Positions 1-12,541 of a stretch of DNA of 64,000 bases are shown here, in pieces (the stretch's first letter is position 1; every line of letters starts with the position of its first letter). The translations under genes and the position numbers were made by a program. Origin of the DNA: Eudorina sp. 2006-703-Eu-15 (Eukaryota; Chlorophyta; Chlorophyceae; Chlamydomonadales; Volvocaceae); NCBI GenBank assembly GCA_003117195.1, contig BDSI01000042.1, positions 694,986 to 758,985 on the forward strand, in the 5' to 3' direction. The notes below the pieces were generated by a model, which searched no databases, was not told the DNA's origin, and saw nothing but the letters and a program-made list of their open reading frames with translations.

Positions 1-253
1 AACCCCGTAGGAAAGTGCGGCTCAGCATTCCCATGAGTGTGCAGCTCCAAACCGTATCCCTGCATTTGCATCCCTGCAAACTGGTATCCTGCATTTGCAT
101 CACTGCAAACCGGTATCATTGCCATTGGTCCCACGGTAATCAACACGGTCTGCGAGTCGGCTTCCACCCATGTCGCTGAAGTCATGGAGAGCGGCGGAAC
201 AAGCCGTCCAGGGGAGCTACTTCCCACAGTATTTTGACCCCGGCGGTGCGCAC

Positions 254-3200
254 CTGTGCGGCGGCCATCTCCAACCTCCGACGCTCGATGGATGCGGCCC
301 GCTGCGCCTCGTCCTGCTCCATCATGGCCGTCTGCCAGGCCTTGAAGCCGCTGGCGTCCCGCAGCTCCGCCTCGTACCGCTTCAGCGCCTCCGCCTCCTC
401 CTGCTGCTTGCGCCGGTAGAGCGCATCTTCGCGAAGGATGGCAGCGGCGTTCAGCTTGACCTGCGGGGCCGGACCGGGGCGGCGAGCCAGACGACACACA
501 CGTACACAGGTTGTAACATTCCCTAACTAACAAAATTTCCCATTAATTCCTTGACAATGGTAGAGGGCACCCCGGTCCCAGCACCTTGAGCGCGCCGCAT
601 GTTCGTCGCAAGGCAGGTACCTTGGCCGGCAGTCGGCAGTTTTGAGTTCTCGGCTCGCGCTGAGGTAACCCCGGAAGGTCTTGAACACACGTGGGCCCGG
701 GGAAACCATTGTGACTCCGCGAAGAAACGGCCCGCAGGATGCGCCATCCATCTCCCCGCTGCTGAGCACCCGATCCCCGATTCACAAAAACCGCGCTGTT
801 CGGCCCACCTGCGCGCTGGGCTGCACTGGCGCCGGCGCCGCCTTTATCCCCTTGAAGGTGAGGTCCTTGGTCCGCTCCTCTTCCAGCTCCTCGCGAATTT
901 TCTCAATGTTGGTGGGCCGCTCCAGCACACGTAGCTTAAACGGCGCACCCCTGAGATATGCGATACACACATCCAAGGGAGGGCGCCACACCCGACTCGG
1001 TGACACGTCGTCTAGCTGCACACGTCTAGCGCCACGGCCGTACGCGGCGCCTTTAACGCTCGACACAATCTTCAACCCATTCCCTGATCACATGCCATTC
1101 TCACGCCGTATTTCGCCTGTCAACATGCCGTACACACAGTTTGGGATCGGGCAGCCGGGAGCTGGCCCCGATGCCTCTGTCCCATGCTATATGCGAGCAT
1201 TTGTTTGCCATGGTCATGCATTCTTGGCCCGCACGCACGATAGCACACTCGATAGGCGCGGCCCCGCTCGTTCATGACCCGCCTGGCGTTCTTCTCCGCC
1301 TGCGCCCGGTTGGCCTCCCTGGCTGCCTGCAGCGCCTCCTCGTCCTTGGTAGGACCGTCCCTGGGCTTGGGTGCTGGCTTCGCGCGGACGGGAGGCGGCG
1401 GGGGGTCCTCCACGGGCAGCGGCTTGGGCTTCTGCTGCGTCAGGTTGAACGGCTGCGGCACCGTAGCCGCGCGCGGCGCGTACGAAGTCCCCAGCGTCTC
1501 CTTCTCCTCTTCCTGCGGTCGCGGAAAAACGTCTGGGTCGCGGTCCGAGGCAGATCATACGGGCACCGCCAAGAACGCCCAGCAGCAGGAAACGCAGCGC
1601 GGGAGGGGCCAGGGCGCGCAAGGGTCGGCCCGCGGGCGTCGTCCGTCCAGAGGAGCGTATGGCGCGGCCTGGCTAGCCGCAGCACTGTCTGTCTTTAGGG
1701 CTTGCTGCCAGAGGCGCAGAGTCACGTGCTGTGGGTGTGAGGACGTAGCGTGGAACACCCAGCGGCCATCGACAGAAACCCCACATCCGTACGCCATATC
1801 GTTCGTGACCCGAGGTGATAAGGTGCGACTGATGCTGCCTTAGAGCTGCTCGATTTGTGGATGCTCTCAATTGTGTATCCTTGCCTCCTCCAGACGAGAA
1901 CCCTAGCATGCTCGTAACGTTCGGCGCGGCACGGTGCGTGTCCCAATCCTTGTACCCGTGACTTTGTAGGGCAAATGGGACGACCCATGCGTAATCCCGT
2001 TGCTTGACCTCTTCAGCCTAGCTTGCTTTGAGCGCAGCCCAGTCAACCGTACCCCCCCCTCCACGTGCAGCCCACTCACCACCTTCCGGCTCAGTGTGAC
2101 CCGGTACTCCAGCTTGGAAAGCATCGCTGAGCTCTCCGAGTGCCATGAAAGCAGCCGCTCGATGGTCTCGTCCACAAACTACGCCGGAACGCCGCAACAA
2201 GAAGGTCAAAGGCAAGGGTCAATGGCCTGCGACGCTCGGATGGCGCAGCACGATGCTGGCGCAGAAAACCCGCCTGGCAGCGCAGTCGCGCTGGCTTACC
2301 TCCTTGTCATACAGCTTCAGCCAGTCTTCCCGCACCACTTCATTAAGCAGCTTGGGGTCGAACAGGTACTTGAGCAACACGTACATCTTCTGAGGCGGCA
2401 TTGCGTCCACAAGGCGCCTACGCACACGGGTCGCCCATGCAATGCGCGTTGGGATAGGAGCACTCCGCATCTGCCTGTGGCCGCGCCTGTGCCCGTGCCC
2501 GCACACGTCGTCCCCTCTGTTCCCTTGGGAGCCTGCATGTCCCCAAAGGCATGCCAGCCCTCTCGTGGTCTGAAACCCGACTGCCAGCCTATACTCACTG
2601 GAAGTTGGTAAAGGTAAGCTCCTCCAGTCGAAAGATGGTCAGGTAACTGTACAGCTTGTACATGTCCACATCCTCCCGAGAGGCTGCACCGCTGTGGGCC
2701 AGAACAAGCAACCAGGGTTGAGCTCGTTCGATGAACACGAAGCAAGAATATGCCGGAATGTGGCTTACAACGATCTACAATTACCTCATTCTATCTATTT
2801 TGTTTTCGGCGACCGGATACCGGTGTAGCCTGGGACCCACACGGCTCCCCTAGATGTCTGGAGAGGGAGGGGCATCCCTGCCCTGCAAGGACCCCCTGTC
2901 CAGAACGACACTATCCCACACCACCGACCCATGGTATGGTACTAATGTGAACCGTTGCCAGTGCGAAGCCTATGAACGCGATAAATCTTAGGATGTGCAC
3001 GCCACCGTGCAGGCACAGGCAACCCATCCCCCACACCTCCGCAAACCCCAAGGGCACACTTCATGCAGCCATGTCAGGGTCATGGCTCACCCGTTGTAGT
3101 GATAGAATGAGTCCATGAGTGCGCTAAGGAGCCGCCGATAGCGCACAGCTCCATAGATGACCTGCCGGATGAAACTATCATCGAAGCTGTTGTATATCTG

Positions 3201-3416
3201 CAGCTCAGCGATGCTGTTGTCCACATGCGTGTCTAGCGTGACTTGAGCGGGATTGAAGCTTTTGTATATGTGCTCGCACGTTGCCATAAGCTTCTCCGCG
3301 CCCATAGGCTTGCCACTGAGCCTGTTCGACCCTGCGCTACTAGCCGACAGCGGCCTTGACGGCAGCTGCAGGCCAGTAGTCGCAAAAGAGGTCGCAGAGC
3401 CAGGCCGGGAACCCAT
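254..3416 (-). CDS. CFAP99: CFAP99, cilia- and flagella-associated protein 99 (3' end outside window)
   Basis: The family is cilium-associated and conserved in flagellated eukaryotes, with a likely axonemal role. Seven in-phase exons are visible on the minus strand: 3416-3091, 2691-2599, 2417-2300, 2178-2080, 1512-1235, 950-809 and 460-254. They give 421 residues from the ATG at 3416. The N-terminal part ([20 protein letters not shown], then SFYHYNG) matches the CFAP99 head. The middle has the proline-rich [15 protein letters not shown] segment, followed by [12 protein letters not shown]. The last visible exon is the charged helix [11 protein letters not shown] to [12 protein letters not shown], typical of this family. 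The final exon ends at CAG|GTGCGC without a stop, so the C-terminus must lie left of the window. The exon 5 donor (near 1235) is the least certain junction. The gene is divergent from RRP46, with about 1 kb between the start codons. Confidence 0.85.
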
Positions 3417-4432
3417 TTTGCAGTCCGCGCCTCCGAGCAACGCAACGCCGTGCAGTCCGCGTGCCTCCGCGTTTACATGGAAAGCTGCCGGTCAGCCCCG
3501 AACGGGCCCCATCCAACGGGTTGCTTAGCAATTGAATGTATAACTATTTAGACTTTAGGTACTGCTTCTGACCAAACGAGTACAAGCTTGACACAGGAGT
3601 CCTAGGTTAAGTCGTTGGGTCGCTACAGGTCGTATGAAAGTTGATACGAGATGCTCAAAACGCGAGGCGTTGTTGCAAGTATTATACCAGCTTCGAAGTT
3701 CCTGTTGTTGCAAGGTGCCTACAAGTGTTGTAATATTAGGAAATCTAGGATAATATAAAAGCAATGCATTAGAGAGTCATCTGTGGAAACCTATGCATTC
3801 AGACCGCAAAATGGTCTCGTCACGAATCGTGCAGCCAACGGTCTTAGACCTTTCCATTCTCTGCATTTTTATGCACCAATTATGTCGTATCATTTAGGAC
3901 GCTGTTAAAGTGTCTGCTAAGCATATTGTTAAAGTCTCAGGCCAGCCAGCGGGCCACACCAGTGGACCCAAGTGTCGGATTGCAGATGTTAACCTAACCT
4001 GGTTAAGATTTCACCTTACTTCTAAGTGCCAACAGATTCGACAGTGCATTTCACGTAGTTATGAAACAACGAACTTCCAAAACTATAAACCGAAAAAGAA
4101 AAGCGGTCACGCAAGGAAAGGACAAAATCTGAACATTATGGGCGGTCTTTATGCAATGAATTACATTATCAGGACAGGACGCTGACAAACGGTTCGCATC
4201 CTCACAAACAACACTGCACTTGACTGCCCCCGACGTGGAAGTCCTCCTTCTGGCCCGCAACATGTCGTTTTCTTATATCGTTCATTATTATTTAATGGAA
4301 TTATTCATTGCTCGTTCGCTAGTTGGTGGCAATTTTCTTAGTTTCGGCGCCGGCCGCAAGTGACGGCCGAGCAGCAACGCAAACAGTCTGTCACAGTGCG
4401 CCTTTATCTTTTACACGTTGATTATTGCACAA
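3417..4432. other. Intergenic, divergent 5' region of CFAP99 and RRP46
   Basis: This is about 1 kb of comparatively A/T-rich DNA between two divergent start codons. It should hold the promoters and 5' UTRs of both genes. I see no convincing coding exon, tandem repeat or transposon in it. Confidence 0.5.
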
Positions 4433-6218
4433 ATGGAGGTTGAAGCAGCTGGTCCGGGACCTGGCTCTGCCCGCGCTCGGGGGCGACTACCGTCACAACT
4501 CAGGTGCTCACCCTTTTGGCTACACGTAGCAGTATTGAATCGCAATCGTGATTCCGTCGCCAAAGCTGTCCGTGCTGCGTAGGACATTGGTGTGCGAGCG
4601 GAGCGTTCTCGACCGTGCGGACGGGTCGGCACGCTGGACGCAGGACGGGAGCAGCGTGCTCGCGGCGGTGTACGGGCCCCGACAAGCGAAAATACAGAAA
4701 GAGGACGCAGAGCGGGCGATCGTAGAGGTCGTGTTCAAGCCACGCGCTGGCCTGCAAAGTAGGTTGGCGGACACTCGAACACAGCTCGCGGTGTCGCCTG
4801 ACGCTTCGTCCCGTGGTGTATTTGCGAGCGCTGTGCCAAGTCGTGCCAACCCGTTCCCAGCGTCGTGTCAACTCTCATAGCTGTCGTTCATCTCCAGGTC
4901 ACGAGGATCGGTCCACGGAGTTGGAGATGCGCGGCATATTGGAGGGCGTCATCCCCTTGGGCATGCACCCCCGGACCTCCATCATGGTCGTGCTGCAGGT
5001 AAAGCAGCGACACGCGGGTGGCACTGCAACACGGGTGCGGGGTTCGCACCCACTGGCTGACACCGGGACGCAGCAGCTACGCTGATGTTCGCGCTTGATG
5101 AAGCTGTCATCAGCATCTTGATTTCCATCGACCCGCCCTCATGAGTGCGAGCGCTGACCATCCTCAACCCACTCAACCGACATGTCCGTCTCCCAACTGA
5201 CGAACACGCACAGGTCCTGCAGGAGGACGGCTCGGTGCTGTCTTGTGCGCTCAATGCCGCCTGCGCCGCTCTGGTGGACGCGGGTGTACCCATGAGCTCC
5301 ATGTACGGTGAGTGCGATGGCCTGGGGGTGCGGCGATGCCAGAGGTAGCGAAGGGGGTCGAAAAACTCGAGTCAGGCTCGCAGCGAAAGCGGGGCGTAAG
5401 GCGTGTCCGTTGAGTGGAGTATGGGGTTACAATGAAAAAGGAATTAGTATGGGGTCTGTGACTGTGTCCGGAGCGGGGTATCGGCCGTTCGGGGTATCCC
5501 TGCAGGGTTTCCCGATTGAGGCGCTGAACCTTCAGTTCTCATTTCGGTCACTTGCGTGCGTGCATAGCTTCAGACCGCTATGCCCGAGAGGGCGGAACAG
5601 CGGGACTCCACAGTGACCTCCTGTTCGCGCGGCGGCAGCGGTGGCGGCGAGACTGTAGTTGCCTCGCCGAACGGCGGGAATCAGCCGTTGCATTCCCATG
5701 TGACCTTGCGTTGCGCCTTCGAGGCTCCACCCACAGTGCCGCCTTGCCGTTGCCGGGTCCGTCCTTCGCAGCCTCGGTGACATGCGCGCTTACCCCCGAG
5801 GAGCAGCTGCTGGTGGATCCGGATGCGGCCGAGGAGCGGGTGGGTGTGCGGGTGACGGTAGGCAGCAGCGTCATTGACAGGTGCTCCTGCGTGCCCCTGC
5901 ATGCCCATCATTCGGTACATCTAGTGGAGACGTCATTCCTTCGGCGGCTCGCTGCTTGCTGCCGCGTCCTTTATACCGCGCCTGCAGGCAGCCAAGGCGC
6001 GCTTCTGCTTCACCTTCCCTCACTACTTTGACCTGACCCAGTCCGCCGAGGGCCCGGCGGTGGTGTCGGTCGCGGCGCTGGGCTGCCGCTCGTTCGGCAG
6101 CTTCTCCTCGGACCAGTTGCTGGACGCCTTCCAGCTGGCTAGGCAGGGCTGCGAGCGGGTGGCTGCGTTCGGCCGCCTCTCGCTGACCAAGAGCCTGCAG
6201 GCCGTCGGGGGCGCATGA
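4433..6218 (+). CDS. RRP46: Exosome complex component RRP46 (RNase PH-like)
   Basis: This is a subunit of the six-member RNase PH-like ring of the eukaryotic RNA exosome, which works in 3'-to-5' RNA processing and decay in nucleus and cytoplasm. Six exons join in phase: 4433-4503, 4583-4758, 4898-4998, 5214-5307, 5772-5857 and 5988-6218. They encode 252 residues, the usual RRP46/EXOSC5 size. Landmarks are RTLVCERSVLDRADGSARW near residues 24-43, the strand SSVLAAVYGP, IPLGMHPRTSIMVVLQ, and DGSVLSCALNAACAALVDAG, all diagnostic for RRP46 rather than RRP41, RRP42 or MTR3. Eukaryotic ring subunits of this type are generally non-catalytic. The start is the first ATG upstream of the conserved domain and leaves a short 20-residue lead. 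The junction between exons 5 and 6 is in phase but falls in a weakly conserved stretch, so a small extra exon there cannot be excluded. Confidence 0.9.
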
Positions 6219-7958
6219 GTTCGGAGCACGGTCCCGGAGCTCAGGGAGTTCTGGAGCTACACACCCTCAGCAGCGTTGAGAGGGTGTGATGCTGGCGTGC
6301 TAGGGTCGCGGTGGGCTGACAGCTCTCGGCCCTTGTTGAACTTCGCTGACCTTCGCGAGCAGAAGGATGACCGGGGGGACTTGCGCCCTCAGTGGGGCTC
6401 CTTCCATGCTGGGGGCGCGTGGGTGAACGTGTGCAACCTGCGGTGTGCGCCATGCGAGGTGACCTGTCGCCCTACGTAACTGCCTTCCTACACCTCTTAT
6501 TCCGATATCTGTTTGGTTTTTACTTAGTTTCGTGCTATGGGCAACCATCCGATACGGGGAGGATGCGGGCGCAGGATTGCAGACTGAGTAGGACTGAGTC
6601 TGTTAACAAGTTGACTAAGAACTTCAGAATCGACCCCCAAGCTGGGCGAACGGCACCTGGCCCTGCCGCTGCCCTTGATGGCGTGTGACTGCAACCGAAA
6701 CAGCTGCCACTTCCCTCAAATGCGACTCCTGCTAGGTCCTTGCCCAATTGCCATCAGGTGAGCAGACACTGACACAGAGCAAGAAGCAAAACCACAAAGC
6801 AACGTACGAACCAGCCATGGTCGCCTAGCATGGGCTACATGAATGATCCTCAAAAATAAGTATATGGCATACGTACCGCCGCCACAACAGCGCCGCGGCA
6901 CGGGCGGAAAATGCCGTACGTATGCTGTACGCCATGGATTGGCTGTAATACGTCGTCGTGTAGCACGATGACTGTTGCGCCGTGACCCACGTAGGCGCGT
7001 AACATTCGCAGCGGCCGAGAAACATAACCTTGTGCTGTCCTACAAAGGTTGACGAGTCCCGGGCCGCCGTACCCGCTGCTTTTACTGTTTGACAATAATA
7101 AAAATAAGGCCCGCCCTCTGTGCAGCACAACGAACACCTGCACTTGGCTAAGTGCCTAACGAGCCTTGAAACGGCACCTGGCCCCCAACCGCCCGGGCTC
7201 GACTGACATGGATGCATACAACAAATGTCTCTAACCCCACGCACCACATGACCACAGGCCGGTCACACATAGCAAGATGCGCTGCACCATACTTCCTTGT
7301 CTGAGAGCACTAGATCCAGCACGAACTCCTCCTCCGCCACCTCACCTTGCACTTTCGCAGGCCGGCTCCCTGCCCAGCCACATGCTGCACCTGCAGCGGG
7401 CCACTACTCTCAGCGACTCCCTACATGGCCGGTGCGCTGCTGCTTCTCAGGTGTTTCTCTTATCGTCTTATGATTCCGAAGGTATTTCTCACATGAAATG
7501 CACTCCCGCGGTTATTCCTCCAGACGACCGACCCTGCTGTGGCGGCCACTGGCCCGCAGTCGCCAGCGCAATACCCCGCCGACGCGAGAGACGGGGCATG
7601 CGGCCCGAGACGGGGCCCCAGATATGGGAGCGGGACCTCGCCAGCTTAACCTTGCCCCTTCCGCAGAGAAACGGAATCACTGTCCCTCAAATCGCACCAA
7701 CCATGGCTTCAACTTTTTCCGTCAACCCACTGCTTCGTGCACAGCACTTTGGAAGACACGACTTGATACACCCTGCGGGATTCTGTTCTCCATCTGGGTT
7801 GGGCGTCAACGCGGACCCGCCCGACCCAGATGCTCCTGCTGCGATACGCGGCGATCCAGTGGATGAAGCAGCCCCCGCGCCGTGCCTGGCCCGGCACGCG
7901 ACGCCTTGGCCGCTGACCTTCGCCTCATTGCCTGGCCGCTGCGCCGCCCCCGCTGGCC
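6219..7958. other. Intergenic, convergent 3' region of RRP46 and the CDSP32-like gene
   Basis: About 1.7 kb separates two convergent stop codons. It should hold both 3' UTRs. Open frames here, such as one at 7277-8008 on the plus strand, lack recognisable domains and look like chance frames in GC-rich DNA. A TGTAA sequence occurs near 6945 but is too far downstream to assign with confidence. Confidence 0.4.
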
Positions 7959-10900
7959 TCACTTGCGGCGGGCTGCCGTGCGGCTGCGCGGCTTGGCGCG
8001 GGCGGTGACCGGCGGCGGCGGCGGCGAGAGGCCCATGGCCTCCTGCTGCTGCAGGATCTGGCCAATCAGGTCGCCGCGGCTGGAGCCCACGTGCCGACCC
8101 ACCTCGCGACCGGCCCTGCGGCACGGGGCAGGGCATGTGTGCTTTGGGGGCGATTGAATGCGCGTCGGGGGCGGCCAACCGTCGCGAACGCAGGGGCCGA
8201 CTGTATCGCTGCCCAAGCCGGTGCTGTGTGGCCGTGGACAAGCAGCCCAAGGGGCCGCATGCACACAACAAAGGGAAAAAGTTTGGGTACAGTACGCGAC
8301 GCCCGGTCAACAGAATTTCTCTGGTGGCGGACCTCAACCCCAGGGTCGAGCCTGCCAACGCCCATGGCAACTTCCCGGGATTCCCGATCCGATAAAGAGG
8401 ATTCTGAGCGACCATACCTTCTACGACGGCTCGCAGGTTTCCGTGGACACACGTCCGATATGTGGGGCGTTTGCACGCGCTACTTGGTTGTAAATCACGG
8501 TATATGGAATATGACGTCGAAACCGCAAAGCAGCACCAGAACCCCCCTCCCCGCCCGCCCCCGTCTGGTTACCGCTAACCTGAAGAAAATGAAGGTCGGC
8601 ACCTCGATGACGTTCAGCTCCCTCAGCAGCTCCCGGGTCTCCCCGTTCAGGTCGCCCAGCAGCCGACCGAAGTTTGCAAAGCCCTGGAACGACCGACTCA
8701 GGGCCACCACCTGCGTGGCGCGGCGGCGGCAGGTGCGTCGCATGCCCAGTCTGCTTTGCGGATCCACGACAAAAGGCCAATTGCAGGAGGAGTGTGCCCG
8801 AGTGCTGCCTGCTCACGTGCTCTTCCAGGACAAGAATCTCGGATCAGAGCACCAACCGGACCCCGCGTCCCTACGGACCGGTGATTCTCCCGCCACCTGC
8901 CCCGGGGCTCCGTGCCCCCGGACCTACCGCGGGGAAGACCTTGATGCAGGGGGTAGCGCTGGTGAGAGACACGTTCAGCACCTGTTGTTCGAGGGACGGC
9001 ACGGCGAAACGGCATGGCGAAGCGGCGAAGAGGACCAAATTACAGCGCAACGTCGCGCCATGTATGTATCGCACGTTGGAGGGCGCTTGCAAAACACCCA
9101 GACGTCCCAAACATCCCAACGAAACTCCTGCTCGCTGCGCCGCCGGCCGCAACCCGCTGTTGCCCATCCACGGACAATGCTCTGAGGATCAAATTAAGAG
9201 GTGGATGTGGGTGATGCTTTCGGGTACACCAGTGGGGACGTGATTGGCACCCTGATGACCAACTGCTGCGTGCTGTCCCGCTGCGAGAAATTCTTCTGTG
9301 GAAGGTCTGCGCAGCGACGGCGCCTCAACCGGCCCTCTCAGCGGCACGACCATGTGGAACGCGGCCAGCTCCTGTCCCCTGCCCGACCCTGACCTGTCCC
9401 GACCTGCCCATGCCCCCTTACCTCAACCCTCGCCCTGCACCGCCCCGTCCGGGGCCCCAGACGCACCTGGAGGACCTTGGGATCCGTCGCGGACGCGAGG
9501 AACGCCTGCAGCTGGGCCCGTGAGGAGATATCCGCCACCACACTGCTGGGCTGCACCCCGCCCGCCGCCACGTCACCGTAGTACATCACACCTGCGTGTC
9601 ACACCGCCAGGGCGGGACAGGCGCAGTCTCTGTGTGGCATATGCAGTCCACCCCCGCTCCCGCCCAAAAACATAAACAGCGACCACATCTCAACAACTCC
9701 TATACAATCTATGTAATAATTTGTGAACAAATGCACAAGTACAAGTACGAGCCCGTGAAGCCATCCATCGCAATAACTGACCGCCCTGGCCTTTGGTCCC
9801 TGCCCGCCGCGGCCGCGCCTCACCTTCCCCCACGCCCGCCTCCATCTGCATCACACCCTTGTGCTCCCACAGCAGCTTGCCGTCCCGGTAGAATTGCAGC
9901 GTGGGCAGCACCTCCACGCCCAGCTTCTTGACCAGCGCCTCGCGATCTGGCGAGCCGTCCGTCTAGCGGGCCACATACACACCGAGGTGGCGAAGCGCGC
10001 GAGGGGCAGACGGTAACCGTGCCGCACACGAGGCAAGTAAGGAAATCGCGTTTCGGGCGGTGCCCCCCGGGTGGTGGGATGAGCGCATCGAGTGCGGAGT
10101 CTGTGGTGGGCGAGAGCGCGGGAGGACTGAGGCCGCACGCCATACGTCGTGCGGCCGCAGTCCTCCCTTGCCCTGGCAGCGGCCAGCAGTCATGGCGGAG
10201 CCAGATGCGCCATCTGGAGCCGGATTGTGCCGTACCTGGATGCTGACGAAGCACACGTCTGGGCACTCGCGCGCAGTGCGCTGGATCACGTGCTTCACTG
10301 CCGTACACCGCGCCATCTGCTGCGCGTGCGCCTTCTCTGCGTCCAGCTTCCAGTGCAGCTCGGGCTCCGGCTCATCCAGCCCGGTCTCGCACAGCACCTC
10401 CGACTGGACCTACGGGGCAGCGCAGGTTGGGGGACGGCGTGTGCACGTTGCGCCATACTGCACGAACTCGAAGACCATTTTTACGAGTCAACATCCGCCG
10501 GTATTCTCCAACAATTTAAGCAGAGGGTTCCCGACCCGCATGCCCCGCAGTGGCACAGCACACACTGTTACAGGACAGGGTCATCGCAGCCTCCGCGAGA
10601 AGTACCCCCCATACAAAGACGCCGCCCACCGCCGGGACGGCGGGCGGGCCGGCCGGCACGCAGGCGGGCTCACCTCGACCACCAGGAGCTTGTCCCCGGC
10701 ATCCTCCAGGACTTTGAGGAACCCGTCCTCGGAATACACATCTACGACACGCGAGTCGACCTGCGGCGTGGATGGTGTAGCAGACCGGGAGGCAGGGAAC
10801 GCGAGGGACCGCCCGGCGCGGATGTTCAGCTCAGTGGGACCACAGCGCGGCACGGTAAGAGGAGTGAGTGGAGGTGTGGTCCACCGGCATCCCACAAGCT

Positions 10901-11123
10901 TGTGCGACCATTTGGTCGGAAAGATTGTGGAATCGCGATCCATCTATTAGACTGCCACTGGCGGGCACGATGCAGAATGGGGTCCGCCAACAGCAAACCT
11001 TACCGCCGCGCTTTCCCGAAGCCGGCGCTGCAACGTATCTTCTGGTGATTCGTCAGCGCGTCCGCTTGCAGCGCTCCGCGCGATTACGCGCTCACAGAAA
11101 TGACGAGCAACTGCAAACAACAT
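7959..11123 (-). CDS. CDSP32: CDSP32-like chloroplast protein with two thioredoxin domains
   Basis: Plant CDSP32 is a stromal drought-induced protein with two thioredoxin folds that reduces peroxiredoxins and methionine sulfoxide reductase. Exons on the minus strand are 11123-11004, 10760-10674, 10409-10236, 9962-9824, 9591-9467, 8981-8928, 8710-8580 and 8115-7959. All are in phase and give 328 residues. Exon 1 is Arg/Ala/Ser-rich and could be a transit peptide. Domain 1 runs from DSRVVDVYSEDGFLKVLEDA through VLPTLQFYRDGK. Domain 2 starts at VMYYGDVAAGG and includes ELNVIEVPTFIFFR and GREVGRHVGSSRGDLIG, as in CDSP32. The second-domain active site, HCGPC in plants, reads SATPC here, so only the second cysteine remains. 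Domain 1 has no CxxC, as in the plant protein. Exon 2 may extend upstream by about 24 codons, and an alternative ATG lies at 10943. Confidence 0.8.
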
Positions 11124-12541
11124 CGCAAACCCTTCGTGTGTAATGGTATACAGCTCGAAACAAACATTAACAAGATGGCGCAACCCCTATCATCACCGCG
11201 GGTGCTATTGTTAGCGGGCGGTCGGCCCAAAGTGACGACTGTCGGAACGACCCGGACATCTCACAGCAAGAGCAAAGACCAAAATCTCCAAACTGAAAAA
11301 GCAATCTCGGTCGTTCCTAAGTGCTATTCACATGATCACCTTGCGTGTGAGGCAACGCCACCCTTGGCCCGGACGCGCACATCGGCAACCGCAGGACATG
11401 GCTGTGACTTGGCGTAGAAATATGAACACAGCGACCGACATCTCCGCGCCTAGCTAAGCATTTACCCAAGACCGTCATTGCTAGGGAGCTTTTGAGATGC
11501 TGAAATCAATACGAGTTGAACTAGTGACGCATTGACATGGAGGCGACCGTCACGAAACCATGAGAAACTGCTTCATGTTAGCGTAAGACTCAGAAAGTCA
11601 TGGAGTTGGTTTGTACGGATGGTATGCTTAGGATTGTCAGAGGATTTGAGGAAAGCAAGGAACTGTGAGTATATATATATATTTATTATCGATCTTGTAT
11701 AGTTGTTTTGCAACTGACCTGTCGCGGAAAGGCATGACGCTATGCAGTCCCGGAATTGGGGTGTTGTGTGCACTCGCCTTGCACTTGCTCGGCAATTTTT
11801 ATGAATCAGAATATGGACACTCCTTCGGGGATGGGTTTGCCGCAACATGTCAACAGCAGGGTTTTCGCGTCCTCGTGCACCCTTCGGGTCAGGCGCGTGT
11901 CCAGCTCCTCTATACGTGCACACATCGGAGTCGCGAGCGAGGACGTCTTGACACCGCCAAATATACGACAGTCATGCCATGGTCTCAAGCCGCTCATTAT
12001 CAGAAAAGCCCTCGTGCTTCTGGCACCCTTTCCAACAGACCTGGCAGACCCTATTGCCCCCTCGACTGCACGCCTTCAGCAGGCGCCGCCCAAGATCGCC
12101 AGTCTCGGTTGGGGCGATTAATGCGGGCGCCTCTTTTATGCCAGTAGGCTGATAAGCACGCTGCCAGGCCTGTCATGCACCAATGGCTCCGTGTTCATTT
12201 GAACGTGTCGCATGCATATCCATTTTAGAACCACGCCCGCGTAATTGCGTTCACGGCGAGTGCGCATGCATGTCTCAAGCAACGACACGCACGTCCAACT
12301 AACACGCTTGCCAGAGCATGGGCATCAGTGATCCTCAGCAACCCGCAGCAAGCTGTGCGCCGAGGCCGCAGCACATCGGCGTACCAGCCTAGCGATGCAA
12401 AATCTCCCACACCACAACTTCCAAGTCCATCACCATCTTTCCTTACCCTTGGATCCCACCAAGCATCACGCCGTCCCATATCACCCCCAAGCCCCAACGC
12501 CCGCCCCTTTTTCCCATGTGCGCGCACACCCAACGCCATCC
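11124..12541. other. Intergenic between two minus-strand genes
   Basis: This 1.4 kb should hold the 5' region of the CDSP32-like gene and the 3' UTR of the TLC-domain gene. A short (TA)n tract lies near 11671-11684. No convincing exon or transposon was seen. Confidence 0.4.

Noticed and set aside
7277..8008. 243-codon open frame on the plus strand
   Set aside because: No motif or splice context supports it and it overlaps the end of the CDSP32-like gene in antisense.
8091..9185. 364-codon open frame on the plus strand
   Set aside because: It lies antisense to CDSP32-like exons, has no domain, and is explained by GC-rich third positions of the minus-strand gene.
10060..11048. Two frames of nearly 300 codons on the plus strand
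   Set aside because: Both are antisense to exons and introns of the CDSP32-like gene and lack any recognisable motif.
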